Below are positions 1 to 10,465 of a stretch of 64,000 nucleotides of DNA, one piece after another. The stretch covers positions 3,596,001 to 3,660,000 of the forward strand of contig OX365948.1 of assembly GCA_947247005.1 (NCBI GenBank). Direction: 5' to 3'. This DNA is from Spisula solida (taxonomy: Eukaryota > Mollusca > Bivalvia > Venerida > Mactridae). A program made the position numbers and the translations under genes. Numbering within the stretch: position 1 is the first letter of the stretch; each line of letters begins with the position of its first letter. The notes beneath the pieces were generated by a model, which saw only the letters and a list, made by a program, of their open reading frames with translations, ran no database searches and was not told where the DNA came from.

Positions 1-363
1 TATTGGTTTAAGGTACGTTTTACAACACAACTTCTGCTTTCTACTATCATTCTGAACACCTCATTCATGATGGTATCCATCTCAACGAAGTTATGAAAGA
101 AGAGTAACATGGTGATCTCCTAGAGCCAGACGCAGTGGAATACTGACAATAATCATGTTCATTTCGCGACTATGGTGGGAACTAACGTTCTCCAGCACTT
201 AAAGCAGACACTCCACCACCAGGTTTTCGATCCGTTTTAAGTAGATATTTAACGTTTGCCAAACAGCATTATGACTGTTATACTGCTACTGATACGATTA
301 CATACATAGAAATGACAATGATTGTAAGATAACTGTTTTTGTAGAAAAGCTACGTTGTCTTAC

Positions 364-1430
364 CAGTTGTTATATCTAAGGCATTAAACAGTGTATTGGC
401 ATCTTCGTCTTGTCCGAATATTGACTGTATTTCAAGAAGTGTAACGGCACCATCCTTATTTGCGTCATAAACATCAAAGTCACATTGGTCTGCTCGAACC
501 TTCACGGTGTAGAAACGACCATTCTGGCAAAATGGACACAACAATATCAATAGTATGCATTTCTATCAAAGTTAAGTTCTTTAAAAATTAGAAAATACTC
601 AACTACATTGTATGTAGTCAAATTGTTTAACTGGTCACGTTTCTGGGACAACTGTTACTGGTCTTGAGCGAAATGCCTGAGTCATCCATACTTAAATATT
701 GCCTACTTCATAACATAAAACAAAAATCTTGTAATATGTATAGTTGTATATAGTTATTATTATGTGCATGCATGTATTAAAATTGGGTACGTACCATGTC
801 TACGCTTCTTTTCTTGAACTTAATCTTTAGACCTGCTTTAGCCTCAACATTTCCATAGGAATCTGCTTCAGCTGATATACCAGCTTCCCAGTTCTTGTCT
901 TTATGACTTAACCCTAGTGATGTGGAATGAGCTCCGTGGTTATCTCTACCGTGAGTTACACCAAACGATGTTTTGTCGTCGGAAAAAGAAAGTCCTGCTT
1001 CCGTTAAAGAATTTCCATAGTTATCTTTACTGGTCTCAAAAGATCCGGTCCATCCGTTTTCCGTATGACTTACACCGATGGATGACGTTTTTCGACCACC
1101 ACTGTCTATACTTCCTGATGCACTAGCTGATGTTTTATCATCTGAGACAGAAAGCCCACCACCAATATCCCAATTGCCTATGTTATCAATGGATCCCCCA
1201 AACCCACCACCCAAATTATCACCTTGATGATTGACGTCTGCACTGACTGATCTTCCACCATCACTGGTAGCTCCTACGTTTACTTCTACAGATGTTCCTT
1301 TAGGCTTACTACTGCTGCTCGATGATGATCTTCTACTCGATGATGAGCTACTTCTCGATGACGAACCACCACCCCACCATGCTGTCGTGTGATGGCAGGA
1401 TGATACTAATAGAACGATTACTACAACTCT
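364..1430 (-). CDS. Secreted Gly/Ser-rich EF-hand protein, copy A (two internal exons; partial in window)
   Basis: Family not recognised by name. Two exons are visible on the minus strand. The upstream exon (1430-795) follows a pyrimidine-rich acceptor ending cagcag. It encodes a hydrophobic run (VVVIVLLVSSC) typical of a secretion signal, then WWGGG, then a Ser/Arg tract of about 25 residues, then Gly-rich repeats with a GW/GNW-centred pattern (for example ENGWTGS, NYGN, KNWEAG). It ends KKRSVDM at a donor GTACGT, phase 0. After a 271-bp intron comes a 160-nt exon (523-364) starting Asn-Gly. It holds the motif DQC and a canonical 12-residue EF-hand loop (DANKDGAVTLLE, ligands at 1, 3, 5 and 12, Gly at 6), then ends LDITTG at donor GTAAGA, phase 1. 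The start codon must lie in an upstream exon that I cannot place. The terminal exon seen in copy B is absent down to position 1, so it is probably outside the window. Exon boundaries agree with copies B and C. Likely secreted and calcium-binding; biological role unknown. Confidence 0.85.
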
Positions 1431-1440
1431 CTGCTGTAAA

Positions 1441-4414
1441 AGAAATCAAACACAACTGTAGAGTATTGTACGAAGTATCCATGGGTACATGTATTATGTA
1501 TTAATTTCTGACATAAACTGTAAAATATAGTTTAGTAACACATATTTTCTAAACTTAAAACAGTGATAGAAATATGACAATACAAACAGAATGATGTACG
1601 TGGGATATCCAAGAGTTGGAGCCAAATATTCCATGGCAGTCTTACATTGATATCAACCTGGAACCTACCTACTTCTTCAAGAGATCTTTATAGAGCTTAG
1701 TGTCATTAAAAATAAAACAACCACTATAGGTGAGACTGTGCTGAATGTAACGCGCCAACAGATTGTGTGTAGATTTTAAAAAATAATAATATAAATATAA
1801 AAAGTTGATAATATACGAACGTTTGCCAGCAAAAATCTAAATGACTTGCTGTCTGTCTATTCAGGAATGTCAATTCTATACAGATAGCATTACAAATCAT
1901 CATATCAATTTATAGTTTTGAATATTTTAATTGAAAAGGCAGTTAAAACTAATACATTATTCACAATGCCACAAACGATACACATGATATGTATTAAAAT
2001 AAGACATTTTAACATAAGTGAAATTGCAATGTTTATGTACACAATGATATGTAAACGAATGACTGGTCTGATTAATTTACATTTCTTTTAGTGAATAACA
2101 TGGGTTTTTTTGGTTTTTTATTCAATTCAAATAATACCAGTACAAAAAGATTACATAGCTACATCAAGAATATGGTTGTTTTCTTAATACGCAAAATAAG
2201 AAACTATTACAACATTTAAGTTAAAACAATTTATAGTGTAAAGGATACTAAGTATAATATCTTACCATATTGGCGGCTATGCTATGGAACGAACAATTGG
2301 TATGAATTAACAAACGAACTATATGATTCGTTTATATAGGCAGAATATTTCGTAATTGGAATTGTTAAATTTTCCATTGATATATTAATAAACGAATTCC
2401 TCGTATAATTGTGCCTAAGAATCAAAAACAAACAGCTTATTATATTTTTTGATGATAACAATATCCGCGAGTTGTGTAGGGGAATAACCGCGAAAATATA
2501 TTCGTGGAACGAAAACTACAATCGTTTGTGGTGGTAGTGGTTTTGCAAGTATAAGTTCAACCATGCGTGCAATAGATGTAATGGGCACGTGTAATATAGA
2601 CCGTTGTATTAAGCAGTCAGACAACAGATTCATCAAACGTGTGTTATGCAGTAAAATGTTGTCTATTTAAATTCATGCAGGTTTATATCAGTATTTTGAT
2701 AATTAATACTATTAATTAAGTACTAAACAGAGTCACTATCAGATGATATTTTTATCTCAAGTAGACTGCTAATATTATTTAGCACTGGTCAGCTGATAAG
2801 CCCACTGGGAATCTAGCACGATAAGGGTTAACAGCATGATGATGAACTAGGTGTGACCTTTATGCTCGCCCATATGGGTTATCCCGATGGCGAGGGTAAA
2901 TAAATCCAAACATTCGTGGAGTGACCAATTGAATTAGTTCCAGGGGCGTAGCAAGGCTTGATTTGATGTTTTGCACACACGCCTTGAAGTTGCCGTGTGT
3001 GATACGGGTATTGTACATCTTGCGACGGGAAATATCAGTGTTGATCGTCGTATTAGAGATTATTCTTATAGATCTACATATCTACAGATGTTTTAACAGT
3101 ATAGTATTTCTAGCATAATGCAATGACCAGCAGTCACTGAAGGCAAACAGCAATTAATATTTAGATCTATATTAATTCATTCTACGCATTACGTTAATAC
3201 CCGTAGGACAGCTAAAATTACAGAACATTACTATGTATTCATGACACGTGTCATTATATCAACGTATAAGAGACTGCGTGAATCAATCTCCTATCCGCCT
3301 GCTCAACCATCTTGTAAATAATAAATTTGAGCTGATGTGTACACGAACAGTACTGACTCATAACTGATTATCGTATACATTGCTGTCGCATGTCCGCCGT
3401 AAGAATATTTCACAATATCCACAATTAAACAGTTCATTATGTGTATTTCTACTTGATCATTGGATGTATGTATACATCAAGGATGAATGTCTATTTGGTC
3501 AAACTACGGAGATCGCCCTCCTGCAATAACTAAAATCACGGGTAAAGCCACGGCAATATTTCCCCGCAAAAAACTCTGCGCTCGCACGGCATGGCGAGTC
3601 ATCGGAACGGGTAAAAACGGGACAGTTCACGCTATCACCCGCCCATTCCCGGGGTTGGGCGCGTTTAAATTGAATGGTACATTAAATCATATTTAGGAAT
3701 TTATATATGACGTAATTAAGTTGACCAGTGACCAATAGTTTGATACAACATCGACCAGTTGTGCAAAAAAAGCTCGCATATTTTTATGTATTCAACAATT
3801 CGGAAATAAGTTTTACCTACAATTTGCAGGTACAGTGGTTACCTACTTTACCTCTGTCGGTCATCCGTTCACAGTTTAACACATGATTAGGCATTTTTAA
3901 TTTGCTTTACATTCACATGTATTAGATAGATACATTTTTATTACCCATTTCCAAGTTCGGTCATAATTTTATAACTTCCTGTCACATACGGGCGTCGTGT
4001 GATATATCAGATAATAGTGTCATATCATAAAATCAGTGATCACATACCGACATGCTTAGACAAATGGACGCACGTTGTTCGATACTACATAGTTATATCG
4101 TATAGCACCAGGGCCCGCACACTGACATCATGCTGAGAGAGCAGATACACTTTCGTTGTATCGGTAACTGTTACACGGTATAGCACACTGGGCCGTCATA
4201 TCACACTCTGTTAATTAGTTGGCTTTTATCATAAAGAGAAATGTGTATGGATTAAAAAGACGATAGTTATCTTCATGGCAGAAATTAACATATGTGGACA
4301 ATCCTTTAAACAATGATCCAATTCAATATGAAACTGTTTACTACCAAATAAGCTAGCGCGTAATTAATTAACAATAGATTAATTAGTTTGTGTGTGTACA
4401 ATATATAAATGTAT
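1441..4414. other. Non-coding, no recognised gene
   Basis: AT-rich sequence with stops in all frames. Copy A's missing first exon should lie here but I cannot fix it. A locally GC-rich patch at about 3500-3665 stays open for 70 codons without resemblance to a known protein. Motifs with CGCGAAAATAT at about 2490 look like scraps of a foldback element seen elsewhere in the window. Confidence 0.4.
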
Positions 4415-4670
4415 ATATCGCTGGCTTAGAACTAGAAGGTCGTAAGTACTTCTTACGACCTGATAAGACGTATGCATATTTGAAATCTGCTTCTCGAGGC
4501 GTTTCTTGTGAGCCTAGTTTAATGAAAATCGGAAGTGGTCATGTTGGCCAAGTTAAAGTTTAAAAGGCTTGTTTTTCCAGAATTAATTATTTGTTAACAG
4601 GCAGTGTTTTCCTTTTTTGTAAAAATTTTGATTCTGTACTTAGAACCTCCTAATTCTAAACCAGCGATAT
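4415..4670. mobile_element. MITE with about 35-bp terminal inverted repeats
   Basis: Left end ATATCGCTGGCTTAGAAC... (4415-4449) matches the reverse complement of the right end (4636-4670) over about 35 bp with several mismatches. A further small perfect hairpin (AGGTCGTAAG/CTTACGACCT) sits just inside the left end at 4437-4461. 256 bp, no ORF. Family not identified. Confidence 0.75.
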
Positions 4671-5983
4671 TTACACATAATGTACTTCAGTCTACATGTA
4701 TATCCTTTCCGCTACCACGATTTTTTGGAGGGCAATGAGAAATTCATACCCCGTCCCTGAGACACTATTGACTTGCAGCACTGATAAAAACTCGATAAAT
4801 CCGGATACTTCACACCTGCCCCAAAGTGAAAGTAGAAAAATTGTCGACATTTCGACTAAAGGTCACCGGAAATGACGATGTGACGGTGAATACTTTATTT
4901 TTAGCTTCGTAGGCCTACTTTTAAGCCCCCTTAGAACACTGATCTTGACCCCTTTGTCTAGCCTTATATAGAAAAATAAAAACTTGTTGGCGCTTAATAT
5001 TAATGCAATCCCACAGGAAATCGTACCGCAATTGCGGATGGCGGGTAGGACCAGTAATTTCAGTTTTAGAAAATCTACGTCCAAAGCCCTCTTGAAAGGG
5101 GACCACAGGGCAGTGGGCCCAAAAACCTGTGCACGACCTTGGGCCCGTAATATCCTTTAGTCTGGGATGCCTGTGTACCCATGACAGCAAACTTCCCGAA
5201 TTTGGGCCTTTAGGTCGAAAACTCCGGAAGGCCGAAATGGCCATCCCGGCCAGTCTACATTAGTACGCTATGGTAGCGGAAAGGATTTATATTCGAGTGT
5301 ATTATCGCGTTTCAATTAATTCGTAAATGCACATGTTTTCAGTTTCTTACTCATGGAGTACACGCGTCAACAAAGTGCAGATCCGATCCCATCGGACCCC
5401 GTGTAGAAAGTGCACTACAATATGCATATGTCAGGTTTCTAATTGGCCCCCTCACATGCGAGAATCAACACATCGACAGAACTCACTATAACCTCAATAT
5501 CAAAGTCAACTCCCTAATGAGACCAATATAGATGAATAACGTCAGTGGTATGTCAGACTACTTCCACTGGGATGATTTAGACAAAATAAGCAGGCTCTGT
5601 GGTTGGAAAATAGACCTAGAAATATTGTCTAATTCCTCTGAGTCTATTCACCGTCAAAATATCGATAGGTACATTAATGGTATGAAATTATTCGTTACAC
5701 TCTTCGACGACGGGAGGTACCGGTCCAATCCTAGTCCGCGTCATACTTCATGAAGTAAAAAGGGAGCCACTATTCCACTTGCTTGACGTTCAGCATAAAA
5801 TTGTCAGTAATGAGGTGTCGGGGTTGGAAAACTACCAACAAAGGAAATACAGAATGCTACAAGCATAGTTCGGACAAAGACCTGCGATAGTATATTTTAA
5901 GTACGGTGATACATGTATATACGGTGATGATTAATAACAATTCTTGTACTCATGTTATACTACAAGAATGATATATTTTAATT
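4671..5983. other. Non-coding; unassigned open stretch at 5532-5753
   Basis: The 73-codon reading frame 5532-5753 has an unbiased composition and no recognisable motif. A GC-richer patch (5050-5260) contains GGCCGAAATGGCC-type palindromes that suggest an old repeat. No gene supported. Confidence 0.35.
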
Positions 5984-7424
5984 GTCTGCCTCATATTGTC
6001 TAGTACTGTTATACTGTCTGTCTCATAATGTCTGCTCCGGCTATAATGTCTGCCTCATAATGTGTGTTGCTGCTATAATGTCTGCCTCATAATGTCTAAT
6101 ACTGTTATAATGTATGCCTCATAATGTGCATTATTGTTTTATCACATAACCTGCGGTCCAGGAGTGCCGTAAAGCCGTGCCGTAAATATCGTTCGGCACT
6201 CCCAGACTGTGCAATAAATATTTAAATTAGCTTGACGTGGCGTTAGCCAATCCATGCGTTGATCCGTCAATGACGTCAGGATAATATCAACGTCGCCATG
6301 ACGTCGCGCTCTATGTACCGCTGAATTTTGGCTGAAAAATATGCAGCGCACATTTTCCTTTGAACAATAACGTGCATTTTTAAGGTTATGTGATAAATAG
6401 AATCTTACATTCGTGCTCATTACATACGAGTTTTATTAAACTCGTCGACAAAAACAATATGACACTCGGCAAAGCCTCGTGTAATATCATTTTGTCCACT
6501 CGTTTAATAAAACTCGTATGTAATGAGCACTCATGCAAGATCATATATATAATGTATGCCTCATAATGTATATTATTGGTATAATGTATGCCTCATAATG
6601 TCTATTACAGTTATAATGTATGCCTCATAATGTATATTATTGGTATAATGTATGCCTCATAATGTCTATTACAGTTATAATGTATGACTCATAATGTATA
6701 TTATTGGTATAATGTATGCCTCATAATGTCTATTATTGTTATAATGCATGCCTCATAATGTCTATTACAGTTATAATGTATGCCTCAGAGTGTCTATTAC
6801 AGTTATAATGTATGCCTCATAGTGTCTATTACAGTTATAATGTATGCCTCATAATGTCTATTACAGGTATAATGTATGCCTCATAATGTCTTTTACAGTT
6901 ATAATGTATGCCTCATAATGTCTATTACAGTTATAATTATGCCTCATAATGTCTATTACAGTTATAATGTATGCCTCATAATGTGTATTACAGTTATAAT
7001 GTATGCCTCATAATGTATATTATTGTTATAATGTATGCCTCATAATGTATATTACTGGTATAATGTATGCCTCATAATGTCTATTACAGTTATAATGTAT
7101 GCCTCATAGTGTCTATTACAGTTACAATGTATGCCTCATAATGTCTATTACAGTTATAATGTATGCCTCATAATGTCTATTACAGTTATAATGTATGCCT
7201 CATAATGTCTATTATTGTTATAATATCTGCCTCATAATGTATGTTACTGCTATAATGTCTGTGCCTATTAATGTATGTTAATGTTATAATAGCTGCTACT
7301 GCTAGAATGTCTGCCTCATAATGACTGTTGCTGCTATAATGTCTGCCTCATTATGTCTGCTACTGCTAGAATGTCTGCATCATAGTGTATGTATGCCTCA
7401 TAGTGTCTATTACTGTTATAATGT
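5984..7424. repeat. 32-bp minisatellite (TATGCCTCATAATGTCTATT...), interrupted
   Basis: A unit of 32 bp, roughly TTATAATGTATGCCTCATAA plus TGTCTATTACAG, repeats about 28 times from 6546 to 7424 and about 5 diverged times before 6138. Variants alternate TATTATTGG and TATTACAGT endings. The outer units are more diverged, as expected for an array homogenised in its centre. Confidence 0.9.
6138..6545. mobile_element. Foldback insertion inside the 32-bp array
   Basis: Two inverted structures lie side by side. The first is TTTATCACATAACC at 6138-6151 against its exact complement at 6384-6397. The second is a hairpin with about 28 perfect paired bases plus imperfect extensions (6400-6441 with 6502-6543), whose loop contains CACTCGG/CCTCGTG. 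The flanks are array units, so this inserted into the satellite. Confidence 0.75.
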
Positions 7425-7591
7425 AAAAATAAGACAAAGTGATCTTCACGACGTGAAAATATTATGGAAAACGCCGTTTGACAGGATACTGGTCGGAGTA
7501 ATTAGCGTCCTTAGGGAGCGGTAAACCCAGAATTCACAGAATTGTCTGGCCGACAAACACCTTTCACCAAAACGTCATTAGAGAAAACGTC

Positions 7592-9045
7592 ATGGTGAAA
7601 TGTAAATACTGTGGCTATAAGTCTCCAGAGATGCCAATGTCAGACACCATTCAAACACCAGCAAACAAGACAGCAGGTGCTTTAAACAGCATGTTGGTTT
7701 TACCTGTGTTAAAATCCAAAATAGGACAGGAAGATGCCAGAAATGTACTGACATGCCTAAATGTCAAGCCCCCCAGCAAACCAATACTACAAAAGAAACT
7801 TAACTGCATGGCAAACAATGCTGTAGACTTGAATGAGAAGCAAATGGTAAGCAACCAACAGTATATAGCCCGTGTGCAGCAAATAGCCGGAGCAGAGGTC
7901 CAATTTGATGTGGCTTACACCTGTCGACCACAGGGCGGATGCGAAAAGGCGGCTCAGAGCTTCGGCGCCTAATTGAACACACAACTACGAGGAAACTTCC
8001 AATCGCAATTGCTACAGCCAACAAGCACTGCAAGAAGAAGGGATGTAAGCATGTGGATTGCCAGAAGAACTTCCAGACTGAGGCATCAATTGCATCAAGT
8101 GAACGCATACTTTTGCACAGGTCACTGGAGAGCGTTGTCAATGCCGGACACTTGAGCATTATTTCTATCACTACTGACGGAGGGACGCAGTCGGCAAAAG
8201 CTATACGCGACTACTACAATGACAGACGACGACAGGCAGCCATTCATTACAAGTGCCTTGTCCACAAACTACGGGTCCTTGAAAGGAATCTAACACAACT
8301 GGATGTAAAAAGTATTCCGCGAAAACAAGACAAGCAATCCTATATGCGCAAACTTGCTTCTAGCATTCGAGTCCGAGCTCGACTCGAGCTTACGAGGATT
8401 AACAAACAATGCAAAAACGACACAGCGGAATTCCTTCGTTCAGCAAGTGCAGCGCTCGACAACATTACAAACTGCTTCTCTGGAGATCACAAGCTATGCC
8501 GACAACTCTCACAAGCATGTTGTAGCCATTTACGCATGCAGTACAATCATCTTCCATATGGCGAGCCGTTAAAACTGAGCAAAGCTGATCTTCAGACCGT
8601 ACAAGCAAAAATAGCAAAAGCCTTTGATCGGACTGGTCTGCAAGAAATATCTAAATTGTTCAACACAAACATGTGCGAGAGTTTAAATTCTACAGTGTTC
8701 AACTACGCACCCAAATCAACATGCTGGACCCGTAATTTTACCGCCCTGTGTCATTCAGCAACCCACTCGCGAACTGAAGGGCCAGGACAAGGCACCACAG
8801 AGTAGTTAGCTGCCAAATGTGGAATTCAAGTGAACAAAAACAGTGCAATGTACATAAAACTAACCGCCAAGGATAGGTTAAGACATTATGATCGCCTTCG
8901 AAAAGCCTCAGCAAATTATAAACAAGCTCGCCATTATCTACGAAAGAGAAAAATGAACAAAGCTCTTTTTAAAGACTCTCTATACAGTTCGGAGAATGTA
9001 GCTTCTGGCAGTGCTATTGAACATAACTATAGTTTAACAGTGTGA
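7592..9045 (+). pseudogene. Mutator/Kolobok-like transposase, frameshifted and interrupted
   Basis: Two open segments read as one transposase. The first (7592-7972) has an N-terminal CxxC (CKYCGY) and ends in the motif AYTCRPQGG. The second (7939-8805, next frame) carries CKKKGC, TTDGGTQSAKA, a basic HYKCLVHKLR block, CFSGDH, LPYG and NTNMCESLNS. It is then followed in the same frame, past a TAG at 8803-8805, by LAAKCGIQVN and a basic tail ending at 9045. A single frameshift lies near 7965-7970. Candidate acidic triad residues are the D of QFDVAY, the D of TTDGG and the E of MCESLN; this assignment is inference from how such transposases are built. The architecture resembles the 'Mutator-like transposase' proteins common in mollusc gene sets, usually classed with Kolobok. 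The sequence is non-functional as it stands. It converges on the nuclease ORF on the other strand. Confidence 0.75.
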
Positions 9046-9503
9046 ACATTAACAAATGAACTAAACCAATACTCAAACAACAGAAATGGAACTGGACAAA
9101 CTATGTTAATTACCGCATTCAGGTTCAGAAGACATCTCTTGTAACCCCTGTGACCTGTGCATTCACCAATTAATTGACACAATTTCCTAGCATTATTAAC
9201 AGTGGCAGACTCATATGACAGGTGATCAGGTTTAATGCAAAGCTTGTTGTGACAAACATGTGAGACATGAATTTTTGGATCAAGCCGAATAGTTGGGACG
9301 GAGAGAAAAAATGACAGCCGGTGCACAAGCAGTCGGAGCCGCTTATTATTCACGGAAAACCGGTGCACACCATAGCCATATCTATCCGTTGGACCGGTCC
9401 ATAGCAAACACTGATCTACCGGGTGACTTTTATCGGAAAGAGCCATTGACAAGTTCACAACAAGCTGGGGACAGAGCGCTTGTCGGTAAAATGCAGAGGC
9501 CAT
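9027..9503 (-). CDS. I-PpoI-type His-Me finger (HNH) zinc-bound endonuclease, intact ORF
   Basis: This 158-residue ORF starts with ATG at 9503. It shows the complete two-zinc His-Me-finger signature: C32, C84, C89 and H94 as site one, and C109, C115, H118 and C124 as site two. The catalytic histidine candidate is H82 in SHVCHN, and the metal-binding Asn candidate is N103. Spacings His-x-Cys-x4-Cys-x4-His-x8-Asn-x5-Cys are the same as those I recall for the slime-mould homing enzyme I-PpoI (H98, C100, C105, H110, N119, C125). An upstream CxxW, a YGYG turn and HR at 61-62 also fit. The last roughly 30 residues look unrelated and may be read-through. The gene is antisense to, and overlaps by 19 bp, the 3' end of the transposase pseudogene, inside the same repeat-bounded region. 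It probably cuts double-stranded DNA. Whether it serves transposition or its own spread is unknown. Confidence 0.83.
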   Translation of the reverse strand: MASAFYRQALCPQLVVNLSMALSDKSHPVDQCLLWTGPTDRYGYGVHRFSVNNKRLRLLVHRLSFFLSVPTIRLDPKIHVSHVCHNKLCIKPDHLSYESATVNNARKLCQLIGECTGHRGYKRCLLNLNAVINIVCPVPFLLFEYWFSSFVNVHTVKL

Positions 9504-9838
9504 ACTAGTCGGGGTCGACTGTTACAGCTGTAATTAGCAAAATACTGTAAAAGGTACCTTTTTCTATTTAATAAGCAGTTTTCTTAAAAACATTACCAGC
9601 TAGCAGTGCATAATTGCTTTGAGCTTACATAAAAACTCAGAAAAAAGTTCTATTAAGCCTTCATAATTTGGTAAATTTTTCCTACTTTGATTGCCTCCCT
9701 TAGTTAAATCCCTATAATTTTCATTTGAATAGACCCAGGCTCCTTAAAATCACAGATTTGTGGTCCAGTAACCCCATATTGTTAGAAAAGTACAATAACA
9801 ACCTGTTTTACTGCATGTCATAATTCACATTTTTACCT

Positions 9839-10465
9839 TAAAGGGAGCGGTAAACCCAGAATTCACAGAATTGTCTGGCCGACAAACACCTTTCACCAAA
9901 ACGTCAGTAGATTTGAAGTTAATCACACACCTGAAAAGAAATGCACACAAAACAATAGCCACAAAACAACATCTTGACACATTGAGGCACCAAGTAGTCG
10001 TTTGTTTGGGTCGCGAAAACATGTGAAAAAGACGCCAAAATTCCGTATCTTCAGCTCAGAATAAAATGGCTTATCGGATTGGTATCCATCAACAGCATAC
10101 TTGTTTGGCTTCCTTAATACATGCTTAACTCACAATTGGATCCAAAATAATAGGGTTTCCAGACCGTTTTTCCACAAATTTCATGAATGTAAACCTACCA
10201 GAGAAAATGCCGTATTTTCCGGTCCCAGAGCTAGAAAGCCTAGTTTCGCAGTTTTTCACCAGTTCTCATTCAAAACACTACAAAGGTCATAACCCTTGCA
10301 AATAATTTATTGCAAACATGTAGTTATTCAAGATTTTAACACAAAACTCACTTGGATTATTCTTACTAATGATAGAATGGTTCAGAAACACAGCCTTTGT
10401 CTTATATTTACAATTTTGACCATGGCCAATTCGAATATTTGGCTTCTCTGGGTTTACTGACTCCT
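9839..10465. mobile_element. Short non-autonomous relative of the 7.5-kb element
   Basis: About 630 bp bounded by imperfect terminal inverted repeats of about 23 bp: left AAAGGGAGCGGTAAACCCAG, right in reverse AAAGGAGTCAGTAAACCCAG. No coding potential seen inside. Similarity to the 7512 end stops abruptly about 66 bp in. Confidence 0.6.

Larger units (their letters stand above)
7512..10465. mobile_element. Composite DNA transposon region with transposase and nuclease
   Basis: A terminal motif (GGGAGCGGTAAACCCAGAAT...) opens at 7515 and recurs in the same orientation at 9841, nearly identical for about 66 bp. An inverted, diverged form (GGGTTTACTGACTCCTTT) closes the region at about 10448. 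TTA or TTAA precedes both left-type ends, consistent with, but not proving, a Kolobok-style TTAA target. The stretch 9841-10465 alone could be a short non-autonomous relative nested at, or abutting, the coding element, whose own right end would then be missing. Confidence 0.6.

Noticed and set aside
61..106. EF-hand-like phrase (HDGIHLNEVMKEE) on the plus strand near the left edge
   Set aside because: Strand is opposite to copy A, loop spacing is off by one, and no acceptor or matching exon partner was found.
5532..5753. 73-codon frame with plausible amino-acid composition
   Set aside because: No homology I can name, no flanking splice or promoter evidence; could be chance or a repeat fragment.
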